A stretch of DNA of 64,000 bases from CAVQNQ01 sp963714205 (GCA_963714205.1 CAVQNQ010000007.1:124001-188000); one strand, 5' to 3'; counted from the stretch's first letter, positions 34,465 to 44,573 are shown. The notes: generated by a model not told the origin, from the sequence alone. A program made the numbers and translations.

Positions 34465-37386
34465 TCAAGCTGCACTTACCGGAATTCGCGCGGCGGCCGA
34501 AGCCGCGACGGGAAATTCCACGCGAAAACGCGCGCCGCCGGACGGCCGGTTGGAGACTTCGATGGACCCGCCGTGCTCCTGCACGATACCATAGGTGACC
34601 GAGAGACCCAGGCCGGTGCCCTTGCGGGCCGCCTTGGTGGTGAAGAAGGGATCGTAGATGCGGTGCAGGTGCTCAGCCGCTATGCCATGGCCCGTATCGG
34701 CCACTTCGACTCTCACGCCGGGGCCTTCGGACCAGGTTCGGACCTCCAGGACGCCACCCGATGCCATGGCGTCGCGCGCGTTCAGGAAGAGATTCAGAAA
34801 CACCTGCTGGAGCTTGCCCGTGTTGCCGTGCACCGGGGGTAGATCCGCATCCAGATCGGTCTTGACCTGGATGCCGGATTTCTGCAACTGGTGCTCGAGC
34901 AGAGAGAGCGTCTCCTGGATCACGCGGTTCAGGCCCACGTCGCCGAAGGAAGTCGTGGAGGTGCGCGAGAAATTGAGCAGCGAATTGACGATCTCGCTGG
35001 CGCGGAAGGTCTGCTTGGCGATCTTGTCGAGAATCATCGACTTCTGCGAATCGTCGGCCACCTGCTTGGCCAGCATCTGGGCGTAGGTGGAGATGACCGC
35101 CAGCGGCGTATTGACTTCGTGCGCTACCCCCGCGGCCAGCAGACCGATGCTGCTCAGCTTGTCGGCCTGCACCAGCTTCTGTTCCAGCTCGGCGCGATCC
35201 GTGACATCGTCGAAGATAATCAGGCGGCCGATGCGCTCCTGCTCCTTGGAGACCAGCGGGGCGATGGCAATATTGAGCGTGGCTTCGCGAAATGACGGCC
35301 GGTGACCGTTTCCATCCCCGTGGCCGCCTGCTGCGGCCGCCGGTTTCAGCACGAACTTGTAAATGTGGTGGATGCCGATTTCGCCGCGCACGCGGTCGAA
35401 TTGCTCGATCAGTTCGGGCGGGAACAGCTCGCCCAGCGTCCGGCCCAGCGCCCGCTCGCGCACCACGCCGCTGAGATGTTCGATCTGCGTGTTCCAGCTC
35501 TCTACGCGGTCCTCCAGATCGGCCGCCAGAATCCCCACATTGATGGATTCGACGATGTTCTCGCTGAACTCCTTGAGCCGCTCGTACTCCTCCACCTTGC
35601 GCTGCAGGGAGCGGTAAAGCGCGGTGTTCTCGATGGCGATGGCCACGTAGCCGGCCAGGGTCAGCAGCAGTTCCACATCCACGCTGGAGAGGTAATCGCC
35701 GCTGATGGTGCGACTCACTCCGATGTACGCGATGATGCGCCCGCGCACCGTGCAGGGCAGGTAGTAGGTGCAATCCAGATCGGCGATGGTGCGCCGCACC
35801 GAGGCCGGCCAGGATTGCGAAACGGCATCCAACTGATGGCGCGTGCGCTCGAAGAACAGGTATGGCTCGGGCAGTTTCCAATCCAGGAAGCCGAGGTCCA
35901 GGTCCGCATAGTTGGAGGCGGCCAGCCGCAAATTCGTCCCCATGCTCTTCGCCAGCCGGTAGCGGTGCCCCGGAGTCTCGCCGGACGTTTCCTCGGCCAG
36001 GAAGAATGCCAGGTGCTTGATCGAGAGCGTCTGCAGGAGCCGGTCGCCCACCTGGGACAGCATGGTATCGAGGTCGGTTTCCGAGCTCAGCTCGCGCGCG
36101 AACTCCACCAGCGTGCGCCGGTAATCGTAGCGGTCGCCATAGAAGTGCTTATCGAGCCGCTCCTGAATCCAGTTCCGAATCGGCTGGAACAGGAAGGCCG
36201 TCGCCAGCACCGTCACCAGCCAGCCGGTGTTGCCCAGATCCTTGAAGTTCTTCTGCACCAGGCTGCCCAGCGAGAAGACGATGCCGTAGAAGGCCGCAAA
36301 CACGCAGATGGTCGCCAGCGTGTAGGCATAGCCGCGGCGGAACAGGATGTCCACATCCATCAGGCGGTACCGCACGATGGCATACGCCAGGCTGAGCGGG
36401 ATCAGCGTCAGCGAGAGCACTGAGATCTTCAGGTATTCGCTGGGCAGCGCGCCCATGGCGTAGGGCAGAACGTAAAGGACCGCGAAGGGCAGGATGCCGC
36501 AAAAGGTGCCGTTGCGCAGCCACTTGAGCTGCTGCCGCACGATGGTGTCTTCCGCCCTGCGGTACTCGGCGGTGAGGGCCAGGCCGCCGATTAGGTAGGG
36601 CAGCGTCCAGAACACGACCCGCACGCGCTCCAGCAGCCAGTTGAGCTCGATCAGCGAGACATTCGCCCGGAGGGCGCCCGAAGAGAATCCCACGAAGCCC
36701 AGGAACAGCATCGCGGCGGGAGCATAAAGCAGCGCCACCCGCGCGCGGCCGCGCAGCCACCGGCGCGGCTCCGGGAAGGTCAGGCAGAAATGCAGGAAGA
36801 TGGTGGGCGCGAATAAAGTGCCCGCCAGGTTGCCGTAGTAGATGACCTTATCGAAGCTGTTGAACTTGCCGACATCGTGGAAGCACAGGAAAATGAACGA
36901 AGCCAGGCAGAGCACGTAGAAGTGCGCCGCCTTGTGGGCGCTGCCGCGGCGGAAGTAGACGAAAAGCCCGATCGTCAGGTAAGCGAGCCCCACCAGGTAC
37001 TCATACATGCGGGCGCGGTCGAAAGGCACTTCGCCCACCAGCACGCGGGCAGAGAACTCCACGCCCCTCTCATTGAGATCGTATCTAGCTCGGCTCCAGG
37101 AACCGATCCGCGCCAGCACCTGCGGGACATCCAGGGCGCGGTCGATGGCGACGCCTTCGATGCGCTCCAGCCGGTCGCCTACGCGCACTCCGGCGTTGGC
37201 GCCAGGACTGTGGGGAGCAACGTACAGCGCCTGCACGCCGCCCGGCCGGTCCACCCAAATCACACCGTCGTCGGGGAGCCGGAAATTATACTGCTGATGA
37301 AAGTTAATAACTGCGGCTACACTTGCGGCCAGGGTCACGATGACCAGCAGCGCGGTGGACATTTGGAACTTCAGTTCCTGCAGCAT
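34465..37386 (-). CDS. Membrane histidine kinase with PDZ, multi-helix, GAF and PAS domains (PrsK-like)
   Basis: The 973-residue kinase starts with a membrane helix (TALLVIVTLAASVAAVINF), then a PDZ-like domain (about residues 41-105, GVIWVDRPGGVQALYVAPHS and GANAGVRVGDRLERIEG). A block of about eight further membrane helices, a GAF domain (about 450-610), a PAS domain and a catalytic kinase core follow, with the H-box GVAHEVNTPLAV near residue 755 and GTGLGLSVTYGIV. A periplasmic PDZ in front of the sensor suggests it senses protein C-termini or envelope state. It forms a pair with the NtrC-type regulator downstream and faces the exopolysaccharide operon. Confidence 0.9.
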   Translation of the reverse strand: MLQELKFQMSTALLVIVTLAASVAAVINFHQQYNFRLPDDGVIWVDRPGGVQALYVAPHSPGANAGVRVGDRLERIEGVAIDRALDVPQVLARIGSWSRARYDLNERGVEFSARVLVGEVPFDRARMYEYLVGLAYLTIGLFVYFRRGSAHKAAHFYVLCLASFIFLCFHDVGKFNSFDKVIYYGNLAGTLFAPTIFLHFCLTFPEPRRWLRGRARVALLYAPAAMLFLGFVGFSSGALRANVSLIELNWLLERVRVVFWTLPYLIGGLALTAEYRRAEDTIVRQQLKWLRNGTFCGILPFAVLYVLPYAMGALPSEYLKISVLSLTLIPLSLAYAIVRYRLMDVDILFRRGYAYTLATICVFAAFYGIVFSLGSLVQKNFKDLGNTGWLVTVLATAFLFQPIRNWIQERLDKHFYGDRYDYRRTLVEFARELSSETDLDTMLSQVGDRLLQTLSIKHLAFFLAEETSGETPGHRYRLAKSMGTNLRLAASNYADLDLGFLDWKLPEPYLFFERTRHQLDAVSQSWPASVRRTIADLDCTYYLPCTVRGRIIAYIGVSRTISGDYLSSVDVELLLTLAGYVAIAIENTALYRSLQRKVEEYERLKEFSENIVESINVGILAADLEDRVESWNTQIEHLSGVVRERALGRTLGELFPPELIEQFDRVRGEIGIHHIYKFVLKPAAAAGGHGDGNGHRPSFREATLNIAIAPLVSKEQERIGRLIIFDDVTDRAELEQKLVQADKLSSIGLLAAGVAHEVNTPLAVISTYAQMLAKQVADDSQKSMILDKIAKQTFRASEIVNSLLNFSRTSTTSFGDVGLNRVIQETLSLLEHQLQKSGIQVKTDLDADLPPVHGNTGKLQQVFLNLFLNARDAMASGGVLEVRTWSEGPGVRVEVADTGHGIAAEHLHRIYDPFFTTKAARKGTGLGLSVTYGIVQEHGGSIEVSNRPSGGARFRVEFPVAASAAARIPVSAA

Positions 37387-37744
37387 AGTCGCAGATCCGG
37401 CGCCCAGCGAGACAAATCCGTCTCCCCAGGGGAGCACGTTGATGGCCGCCGCAAATTCCGTGAATCTATATCTAGACTAGCCTTTTTTTCTTGCACTTAC
37501 CAGCGGGCAGTCGGGCCGTCTCCGGTTTTTGGGAGAAAAGCACTACGCGGAAGTGTATTGTGCCCCTCTGGTACCATCCGGAGCCCTCGATACGCTATGA
37601 TCCGGCACTCGATTTTGGCAGGGCGCGCCCGAACCGTGAGCGTACCGTAACAGTAATGGAACTGCGATGATCCAGGGCCAAAAAGCTGTACACTAAGCTT
37701 TAAACGGGGCGGGTCCAGCCTGCCTTGGGGGAACGGACAAGTAG
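37387..37744. other. Intergenic region between the kinase and the exopolysaccharide operon
   Basis: This 358-base divergent spacer must hold the promoters of both neighbours. I see an AT-rich stretch (CTATATCTAGACTAG) at about 37466-37480 on the kinase side, a GGGCGCGCCC palindrome at 37621-37630 and a weak TACACT -10-like box at 37689-37694. A sigma-54 -24/-12 pair (GG and GC spaced by 10) with the expected TGGCA/TTGC context was not found. No gene or RNA is visible. A GGGGGAACGGA stretch precedes the ATG at 37745. Confidence 0.4.
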
Positions 37745-38455
37745 ATGAAAATATCCGTGATTTGGTTGGCGCCCCTGGTGGCCGCGTCGGGGTTGCTTGC
37801 GGCCGGTGGACAATCCGCGCCGGCGGCTCAGCCCACCGCCAACGAAGAGAAGGCGGGTCCGCCGTCACCTCTGACAGTGGCGCCGCATTCACAGCAGGGA
37901 CAAACACCCAGCGACCCGGCCAGCCTGGCCGCCGCCCCGGCCGCTTCCCGCGTTACGGCCGGCAGCGCACCCGTGGACGAGAAGAGCTATATCATCGGCG
38001 CCGAGGATGTCCTGGGAATCCAGGTCTGGCAGGTACGCGAGATGACCGGTCAATACCTGGTGCGTCCGGATGGCAAGATCTCCGTCCCCCTAGCTGGCGA
38101 GATAGCGGCGGCCGGGAAGACTCCTGAGCAGGTCAATGCGGCACTAACGGAAATTCTGAAGGAGAAATACATCAATTCACCGGACGTAACCGTCTCAATC
38201 CTTCAGGTAAACAGCAAGAAGTACTACATACACGGAGAAGTCATGAGTCCCGGGGCGTATGCCTTGATTGTTCCTACGACGGTGCTGGAGGGCCTCGCCA
38301 ACGCGCATGGATTCAAGGATTTTGCAGGTACCAAGAAGATCCGGATTATGCGCGGCAAGGAGCAGTTGAAGTTTAACTACAACGATGTCACGCGCGGTAA
38401 GCATACCGAAGAGAACGTCTTCCTGCAACCGGGCGATGAGATCATTGTTCCGTAA
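37745..38455 (+). CDS. Polysaccharide export protein, Wza/GumB-like
   Basis: The 236-residue product has a signal peptide (VIWLAPLVAASGLLAAGG), a disordered Ala/Pro/Gln linker, the polysaccharide-export N-terminal domain (SYIIGAEDVLGIQVW, YLVRPDGKISVPLAGEI) and one SLBB domain (KKYYIHGEVMSPGAYAL, FLQPGDEIIVP). It should form the outer-membrane channel or its periplasmic ring for exopolysaccharide. There is no lipobox cysteine after the signal peptide, unlike Wza. It is first in a three-gene operon with the chain-length regulator and the tyrosine kinase. Confidence 0.92.
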   Translation: MKISVIWLAPLVAASGLLAAGGQSAPAAQPTANEEKAGPPSPLTVAPHSQQGQTPSDPASLAAAPAASRVTAGSAPVDEKSYIIGAEDVLGIQVWQVREMTGQYLVRPDGKISVPLAGEIAAAGKTPEQVNAALTEILKEKYINSPDVTVSILQVNSKKYYIHGEVMSPGAYALIVPTTVLEGLANAHGFKDFAGTKKIRIMRGKEQLKFNYNDVTRGKHTEENVFLQPGDEIIVP

Positions 38456-38525
38456 GCCGAGGTTCTATAAGCAATCGGGGAGTTTCGTTCGTGTGACCGG
38501 ATGGTTGGCAAAGAGGTAATGAAGC

Positions 38526-40196
38526 ATGGCAGCGCCACAGAATTATGTCAGTATTTCGCGGCGGGCGCCTGATGTCGAGGATTACATCGACATGCTGCGC
38601 CGTTACCGCTCCTGGATCATCGGCCCTATGTTCGCCGGGTTGGTAGTCTCGGTAGTGGTCGCGTTCCTTTGGCCGGATACTTTTATCTCTCAAGCCATGA
38701 TGCGAATTACTCCGCAGCAGGTTTCCGAGCGCCTGCTCCCGGCGGTCATTAGCACGCAAATGGCCGACCGCATCGGCCAGATGGAGACGGAGATCCTCAG
38801 CCGCGGCAGTCTGGCGCAGATCATCCAGAAACCTTCGCTCAATCTCTACGAGCGGCGGCGGCTGCGCGAACCGATGGAAGACATCGTCCAGGACATGCGC
38901 AACAAGTACATCAAAATACAGGTTCTGGCCGATCCGACCGGTCAGTCGAGCGGTGAGCGCCGCTACGCCTCGGCGTTTGTGATCCAGTTCTCTTATAGCG
39001 ACCGCTACAAAGCCCAGGCCGTGGTGAACGAGCTGGTGGCCCGCTTCCTCGACCAGAACGTGAACGTGCAGCGCAACAAAGCCGTGCTGACGGAAAACTT
39101 CCTGGACGATGAGCAGAAGGGCGCCAAGGAGAAGCTCGGTAAGCTGGAAACGGCCCTCACCCGCTTCCGCGTCGAGAACCAGGGCAAGCTCCCCGAGCAG
39201 TTGCCGTCCAACATGTCGGCTGTGACGAATTTGCAGATGCAACTGTCCGCGCTGGAGGACGCCTTGGGCCGCGACCAGCAGGACAAGCTGATCCTGGAGA
39301 CGCGCCTGCAGACCCTCAAGAACAGCCAGAACTTCGTGTCCGCCAACCTGGAAGATACCGTAATCGGGCAAGCGGTGAAGAACCAGCGCCTGATCGACCT
39401 GAACAACCGGATCGCCGAGGCCAAATCCCAGGCGGCCGGCCTGCTGCAAATTTACCGTCCGGATTACCCGGACATCCGTCAGCTGCAGGCGCGCATCTCC
39501 AGTCTCGAGAAGGAGCGCGACGACGCCGAGAAGGAACAGGTGGAGAGCGGAGCGGCGCCCGTTAAGAGGGTGGTCAACCCGCAGATGCAGAAGAGCCTGG
39601 AGGATCTCAAGAACGAGCAGGCCCAGGTGCAGGCGCAGATCGCCGCCAGCCAGGCTGAGATCGAAGCCAAGACCCTGCGCCACGCGGAATTGAGCAAGAG
39701 CCTCTCCAGTTATCAGTCCCGCATCGAAGGCAGCGCCACCAACCAGCAGGAGTACGAGGCTTTGATGCGCGATTACCAGCTCGCCAAGACGCAATATGAA
39801 GAGATGAGCCAGCGCCAGGAAGCCTCCGCCACGGCCCGCAACCTCGAGGAGCACAAGGCCGGCGAGAACCTGGAAGTGCTCGATCCGGCTTCCCTGCCCG
39901 AGCAGCCGTCCGAGCCCGACCGCTGGGCCATAGCGGGCATCGGCACGGCGATCGGTTTGCTCGTGGGGATACTTCTGGCGGGTGCCAAGGAGGCCAAGGA
40001 CACCTCCCTCAAGAACCTAAAGGACGTGCGCGCATACACGAATCTGCCGGTGCTGAGCAGCGTTCCCTTGCTCGAGAACGCCCTGCTGGTGCGCAGGAAC
40101 CGGCGGCTGTTCTGGCTGGCATGGTCGAGCGCGATCATCGCCGGCACAATGGCCATGAGCGGTTCCATGTATTACTACTTTTTCGGCCGCACCTAG
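38526..40196 (+). CDS. Chain-length determinant protein, Wzz/GumC family
   Basis: The 556-residue product has an N-terminal Wzz domain with a membrane helix (about residues 31-52, SWIIGPMFAGLVVSVVVAFL), a long periplasmic coiled-coil part (many Glu/Gln/Lys heptads, residues 170-440) and a second helix near the C-terminus (AIAGIGTAIGLLVGILLAG). The protein then runs to a last hydrophobic stretch near residues 530-550. It controls polysaccharide chain length and bridges the inner and outer membrane. No kinase domain is fused; the kinase is the next gene, 21 bases downstream. Confidence 0.92.
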   Translation: MAAPQNYVSISRRAPDVEDYIDMLRRYRSWIIGPMFAGLVVSVVVAFLWPDTFISQAMMRITPQQVSERLLPAVISTQMADRIGQMETEILSRGSLAQIIQKPSLNLYERRRLREPMEDIVQDMRNKYIKIQVLADPTGQSSGERRYASAFVIQFSYSDRYKAQAVVNELVARFLDQNVNVQRNKAVLTENFLDDEQKGAKEKLGKLETALTRFRVENQGKLPEQLPSNMSAVTNLQMQLSALEDALGRDQQDKLILETRLQTLKNSQNFVSANLEDTVIGQAVKNQRLIDLNNRIAEAKSQAAGLLQIYRPDYPDIRQLQARISSLEKERDDAEKEQVESGAAPVKRVVNPQMQKSLEDLKNEQAQVQAQIAASQAEIEAKTLRHAELSKSLSSYQSRIEGSATNQQEYEALMRDYQLAKTQYEEMSQRQEASATARNLEEHKAGENLEVLDPASLPEQPSEPDRWAIAGIGTAIGLLVGILLAGAKEAKDTSLKNLKDVRAYTNLPVLSSVPLLENALLVRRNRRLFWLAWSSAIIAGTMAMSGSMYYYFFGRT

Positions 40197-40217
40197 AGAA
40201 GCGGAAGAGGAAATCCG

Positions 40218-41087
40218 ATGAGTCGAGTATACGATGCGTTGCGCCGGGCCGAGAGCGACGGAATTGCGCCCGAACAGATGGCCGGGGACGGTCAGTTGGA
40301 AGACTACCCCTACAGCTCGATGCGCGGTTCGACGGCCGTCAGCCATCCTCCGGCCAAACGGACCATTCACGCGGGGCTTTTGCAGGAGGTGCCGGTCGTG
40401 CCGTTCCATCGCGCGCCCGAATCGCACCTGCTCGATCTGAGCGCCTCGCACGAAACGCCCGCCGAGGAATTCCGCACGCTGAGAACGCGGCTGAATCACT
40501 TGCAGACGCTGCAAACCCTGCACACCGTCGTGGTGACCAGCCCCTCGCCTGCCGAGGGTAAGACCTTCACGGCCGTCAACCTCGCCTTGGCGGAGGCGCA
40601 ACTGGCGGAAAGCTCCGTGCTGCTCGGCGATTTCGACCTGCGCCGGCCCGTCGTTCACAACCTGTTTCAGGTGGACCGCGCCCCGGGGCTTTCCGATTAC
40701 CTCACCGGGCAGTGCACCTTCCCCCAGGCACTGCGCCACATTGAAGGCATGAACCTGTACCTGCTGCCGGCTGGTTCGGCCGTGAAGAACCCGCTGGAAC
40801 TGCTGAACACGCGGCAAGCCAGAGCCCTGTTCGAGGAATTGCCGCACACCTTCAACTGGTCTGTCTTCGATACTCCGCCGCTGCTGTTCTCGGCCGACGC
40901 GAACCTGCTCTCCACCTTGGCCGACGGCACCATCCTGGTGGTCAAGATCGGTTCGACCACCTTCGACAACGTGACTCGCGCGATGCAGTCGCTGTGCGAG
41001 AACAACGTCTTGGGCATCGTGGCCAATGGCGCCCGCGCCTCGGAGCTGTACAGCAAGTACACCTACTACTACTCCAAAGCCGACTGA
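40218..41087 (+). CDS. Bacterial tyrosine kinase, CpsD/CapB family
   Basis: The 289-residue protein is the cytoplasmic kinase partner of the chain-length protein. It shows the Walker A SPSPAEGKT at residues 108-116, the Walker A' LLGDFDLRRP and the Walker B FDTPPLLF. A tyrosine cluster closes the protein (Tyr278, 281, 283, 284, 285), the usual site of autophosphorylation that cycles polymer assembly. Loss of the conserved Gly before Lys in the P-loop (PAEGKT, usually PGEGKS) is minor. Third gene of the exopolysaccharide operon. Confidence 0.92.
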   Translation: MSRVYDALRRAESDGIAPEQMAGDGQLEDYPYSSMRGSTAVSHPPAKRTIHAGLLQEVPVVPFHRAPESHLLDLSASHETPAEEFRTLRTRLNHLQTLQTLHTVVVTSPSPAEGKTFTAVNLALAEAQLAESSVLLGDFDLRRPVVHNLFQVDRAPGLSDYLTGQCTFPQALRHIEGMNLYLLPAGSAVKNPLELLNTRQARALFEELPHTFNWSVFDTPPLLFSADANLLSTLADGTILVVKIGSTTFDNVTRAMQSLCENNVLGIVANGARASELYSKYTYYYSKAD

Positions 41088-41143
41088 AGCCCAGCCGGCG
41101 GACAGGGGATCGCGGACGAAATTGCGGCGGCGCGCTGCTCGGT

Positions 41144-43324
41144 CTACTGCGACTCGCGGTGCCGCAGTAGCCGGAGCCTCTTGATAGAATCCGCCTGCGG
41201 CGGGGTTTGCGTCGGCGACATGACAATCAGGAAGCCGTCGGAGCTGCCTCCCGCATAGCCGAATTGCGAGGCATCGGCGGAACTTGGCAAGCCCACGCCG
41301 CCAAAGCCCGCTACGAACATGGTTCCATCCGCCCCCAGCGCCATGGCAACCCCCACGTAGATGTTGTTCACGCCGAAATAGGTGCCGAAACGGAGGCCCG
41401 CGCTTCCCGCAACACCCGGGGTGACCTCAGCTACAAACACATCTACGCCTTGGCCCCAAACCGGCTGAGGCGCGGTGCTGCTGGTGACTGGAAAATCGGG
41501 GGATAGCGTGTATCCGGTCACATATAGGTTGCCGGCGGAATCGTCAGCGACGCCGTATCCCACATCGCCCTGCGAGCCGCCCAAGTAAGTCGAATAAATC
41601 ACAAAAGGCACCGTGTCATTGCCGCTAAGAACCGAAATGACAACGTCTCCATTCCCGGCCAGTTGGGACTGCACGGCGTCGGCGGTAACCGGGAAATTCT
41701 GGGAGAGCGTATATCCGGTCAGCACGATATTACCTTGCGCGTTCAAAAACATGCCGCGAACCTGATCTTGATCCGAGCCGCCGAAGTAAGTGTCCCAGAT
41801 CAGGGAAGCAGTCTGATACTGCGTGAAATCCATGACCCCCACGACTATGTCGGTAACTCCCTGCAAGCTGGATTGGTACTGGTTGCCCGCGGCCGGGAAC
41901 AGTGTCGAATCGGTGTCGATCGCGAAATAGACCAGCCCGTTAGCGTCCACCGCGATGGCGCGCCCATAGTCGGTTAACTCGCCGCCCAGATAGGTGGAGT
42001 ACACCAGCACGCCGGCGTTGGGATCGATCTGCGAAAGAACGGCATCCTGCGTGCCGTAGAGCACTGCGGCGTACGCGCTGGCGGTGGTCGGATAATCGCC
42101 GGCCTGAGTGCTGCCGATGACATCGATCAGTCCGTTGGGGGCTGAGGCCACGCCGGTGAGTGTGGTTGCATTCAGGCCGCTGGGACTGCCCAGGTAGGTG
42201 CCGTACCAGAGTCCCGCGGTTCCCGCTTCCGTTGGATCGACCTTCAGGAGGAAGCCGCAAGTTGTCAGCGAGGTGTTGGTGGACTGAATGTTGACGCCGG
42301 CCAGCGGAAAGTCCGCCGACGTGGTGGTGCCGACCATATACGCGTAGCCCCCCGCATCCACATCGAGACCCAGCGGAATGTCGGTGCCGGTGCCGCCAAA
42401 ATAGCTGAAGTAGGTCAACGGGTAGGTAGATTGGGTGGTATCCACAATGGCCAGGAAGACGTTCACGACGCCGTTATTGACGTTGTTATAGTAGTTGCCC
42501 ACAGCGGGCTGGTTGCTGGAATCTGTCGAGCCGACGAGGTAGAGCTGCCCGTTAGGGCCCATTTTCATGGCGGTGATCTGGTCGTCGCCGGGGCCGCCGA
42601 AGTAGGTGCAGTACTCGACCACCGGATCGATCACCAGGGGACGCGTGGGGTCGTACCCGCCCACCCGCACGCCCACCGTGCGGCCCGCCAGCAGCGTGTA
42701 GCGGCCCGCGATCTCGCGCCGGCCGGAGCCATCCGATGCAGGCTGATAAATCACCGGCTTTTTCTGCAAAATGCGCTGGCCTCCAGTCTCGATGGCAAGG
42801 TCGCCTTCGGGAGTCAACTGGAGGCGCGCCGGTCCGCTCAGCTTGAAACGGATGGCGCGCGGATCGGCTCCCGGCGCCACGACGAAGTCATATTCCAGTT
42901 CGCCCTGCTTGCCGTAGTAAACCACGTCGATACCGGAATACACGCCGCGGTAGCGGATGCGCGCATAGTTGGCGATTCCGGTATGCCAGTTCTCGCGGCG
43001 GCCTATGAAGTAGCCGGTGCGGGTGGGCAGCCGGTCGAGGGCTTCAATGGGAGCAGCCGCGTTCGAGCCGGCCAGGCCGATATCGACGCGCTGCCTTCCG
43101 GGCAGCATCAGAGACGGGCCGCGGCCGCCCAGCAGCAGCGTATATCCGCCGGCATGCGCCGCGTAGCGCACGGCGGGGGTCCATTGGCCCTGGTTGGCCT
43201 CGAAGCGCAGGGGCTGGCGCGCGAGGGTCGCCTGGGCCCGCGACAGGCCCGCATCGGAAGTTGCCGCCATGAGCCCGGCCGAAAGAAGGCCGGCGGCGAA
43301 GGCATAGTAAGGCAGACGGGGCAT
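41144..43324 (-). CDS. Secreted SBBP beta-propeller protein
   Basis: The 726-residue product has a signal peptide (YYAFAAGLLSAGLMAA), a conserved N-terminal region of about 230 residues (PLRFEANQGQWTPAVRYAAH, GVYSGIDVVYYGKQGELEYD, RPLVIDPVVEY) and then at least seven repeats built on YSTYLGG, with TGYTLSQNFPVT and TGYTLSPDFPVT, that fold as a beta-propeller. SBBP proteins are abundant in Acidobacteria and other soil bacteria and are thought to act at the cell surface. The ATG at 43324 gives the best signal peptide. The function of this copy is unknown. Confidence 0.9.
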   Translation of the reverse strand: MPRLPYYAFAAGLLSAGLMAATSDAGLSRAQATLARQPLRFEANQGQWTPAVRYAAHAGGYTLLLGGRGPSLMLPGRQRVDIGLAGSNAAAPIEALDRLPTRTGYFIGRRENWHTGIANYARIRYRGVYSGIDVVYYGKQGELEYDFVVAPGADPRAIRFKLSGPARLQLTPEGDLAIETGGQRILQKKPVIYQPASDGSGRREIAGRYTLLAGRTVGVRVGGYDPTRPLVIDPVVEYCTYFGGPGDDQITAMKMGPNGQLYLVGSTDSSNQPAVGNYYNNVNNGVVNVFLAIVDTTQSTYPLTYFSYFGGTGTDIPLGLDVDAGGYAYMVGTTTSADFPLAGVNIQSTNTSLTTCGFLLKVDPTEAGTAGLWYGTYLGSPSGLNATTLTGVASAPNGLIDVIGSTQAGDYPTTASAYAAVLYGTQDAVLSQIDPNAGVLVYSTYLGGELTDYGRAIAVDANGLVYFAIDTDSTLFPAAGNQYQSSLQGVTDIVVGVMDFTQYQTASLIWDTYFGGSDQDQVRGMFLNAQGNIVLTGYTLSQNFPVTADAVQSQLAGNGDVVISVLSGNDTVPFVIYSTYLGGSQGDVGYGVADDSAGNLYVTGYTLSPDFPVTSSTAPQPVWGQGVDVFVAEVTPGVAGSAGLRFGTYFGVNNIYVGVAMALGADGTMFVAGFGGVGLPSSADASQFGYAGGSSDGFLIVMSPTQTPPQADSIKRLRLLRHRESQ

Positions 43325-43455
43325 ATTTCTAATCGGCACAAAACATTCCGCGAATCTCCATTAGAACATGTCCGCGCGACCCGCAAAACTGGGCCGCGCG
43401 TTCACAGGCGTGAAAGGCTTACCCGCGGCCCGGCCGGGCGCGGTACGCCGGGCTG

Positions 43456-44550
43456 CTACTGCACCTTCCCCCGAGCATCCACCTTCCACACCGCCTCCAC
43501 ATGTTCGCCGCGCATCCCGTAGACCCGCTCGTGAAGGTTCAGGGCGACGCAGATGTGATTGGGGATAATGCGGACACGCTCTCCCACCCGGAACTCGCGG
43601 CCAGCCTGGGTCGCATCGATGAAGCCGTGCTCCTCGTTCATCTTGTGAAAGCGCGCGGGGGGCACTTCCACTACGTGCCCGAAGCTCGCCTCTGAGGAAT
43701 TCACCGGCCGGTCCGACGAGAACGTCTTCGAGCCGCCATCGATGATGATCTGGCCTGGCACGGCCGTCGAGACCACCGTCGCCAGGATGGCCGCGGCGCA
43801 ATCCTCCATCCGGCAGGCGCCCACGCGCACCGTGTTGAGATCGTTAAAGACGTAAGTACCCGGACGAATCTCGTTGAGTCCCTGGATTTCGTGCGAATGG
43901 AAGAGCGTGGGAGTGGAGCCGCCGCTCACGATTCTGACTTCGATGCCGGCGCGGCGAAAGCCGGCCAGGATCGATCCCACAACTTCCGAAAGCTGGCCAA
44001 GGGCGCGCCGGCCGGCTTCATCGAGATTCCGGATGTGGCCGGGATAGAACGTAACGCCCTCGAACACGAGACCGGGAAGCTTGCGCAGGCATTCGGCGAG
44101 CGCCACGAGCGGCTCGCCCGGCGGAACGCCCACGCGCCCGAGGCCCACATCGGTCTCGGCGAGCACCCCGATTTCCACCTCCGCCGCCTGCGCCGCCTCG
44201 GAGAGCGGCCGCGCGGCCTCGACGCTATCGAGCGCCACGGTCACACGCGCGCGATGGGCCACCGCCATGAGCCGTTCGAGCTTGGCGCGACCCACTATGG
44301 GAAACGCCACCAGCAGATCGGCCGGCCCGGCCTCCAGCATCACCTCGGCCTCGCTCGTCTTCGCCACCGTCAGGCCGGCCGCGCCCAGCGCGAGCTGCCG
44401 CCGCGCCAGGCGAATTGATTTGTGGGTCTTGGTGTGCGGACGGAGCCGCAGCCCGCGCTCGCGCGCGTATTCCGCCACCCGCGCGAGATTCCGTTCCATA
44501 ATGTCCAGATCGACGACGATCGCGGGCGTTTCCACCTCGGAAATGTGCAT
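43456..44550 (-). CDS. PLP enzyme of the D-threonine aldolase/D-serine dehydratase family
   Basis: The 364-residue protein has an alanine-racemase-like N-terminal barrel with the PLP lysine Lys41 in RPHTKTHKS, TPAIVVDLDIMERN at the start, and a C-terminal domain with the zinc pair His and Cys in NHICVALN. This is the D-threonine aldolase and D-serine dehydratase family, acting on D-amino acids with Mn2+ or Zn2+. The substrate cannot be settled here. A TTG at 44577 overlapping the DUF1015 stop is an alternative start; the ATG at 44550 begins at the family N-terminus. Co-transcribed with DUF1015. Confidence 0.85.
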   Translation of the reverse strand: MHISEVETPAIVVDLDIMERNLARVAEYARERGLRLRPHTKTHKSIRLARRQLALGAAGLTVAKTSEAEVMLEAGPADLLVAFPIVGRAKLERLMAVAHRARVTVALDSVEAARPLSEAAQAAEVEIGVLAETDVGLGRVGVPPGEPLVALAECLRKLPGLVFEGVTFYPGHIRNLDEAGRRALGQLSEVVGSILAGFRRAGIEVRIVSGGSTPTLFHSHEIQGLNEIRPGTYVFNDLNTVRVGACRMEDCAAAILATVVSTAVPGQIIIDGGSKTFSSDRPVNSSEASFGHVVEVPPARFHKMNEEHGFIDATQAGREFRVGERVRIIPNHICVALNLHERVYGMRGEHVEAVWKVDARGKVQ

Positions 44551-44573
44551 GGCTACCGCCTGATTTCGTGCCG

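Noticed and set aside
38442..39854. Open frame of 470 codons opposite the Wzz/GumC gene
   Set aside because: Antisense shadow of a coiled-coil gene rich in Glu/Lys/Gln; no independent coding evidence.
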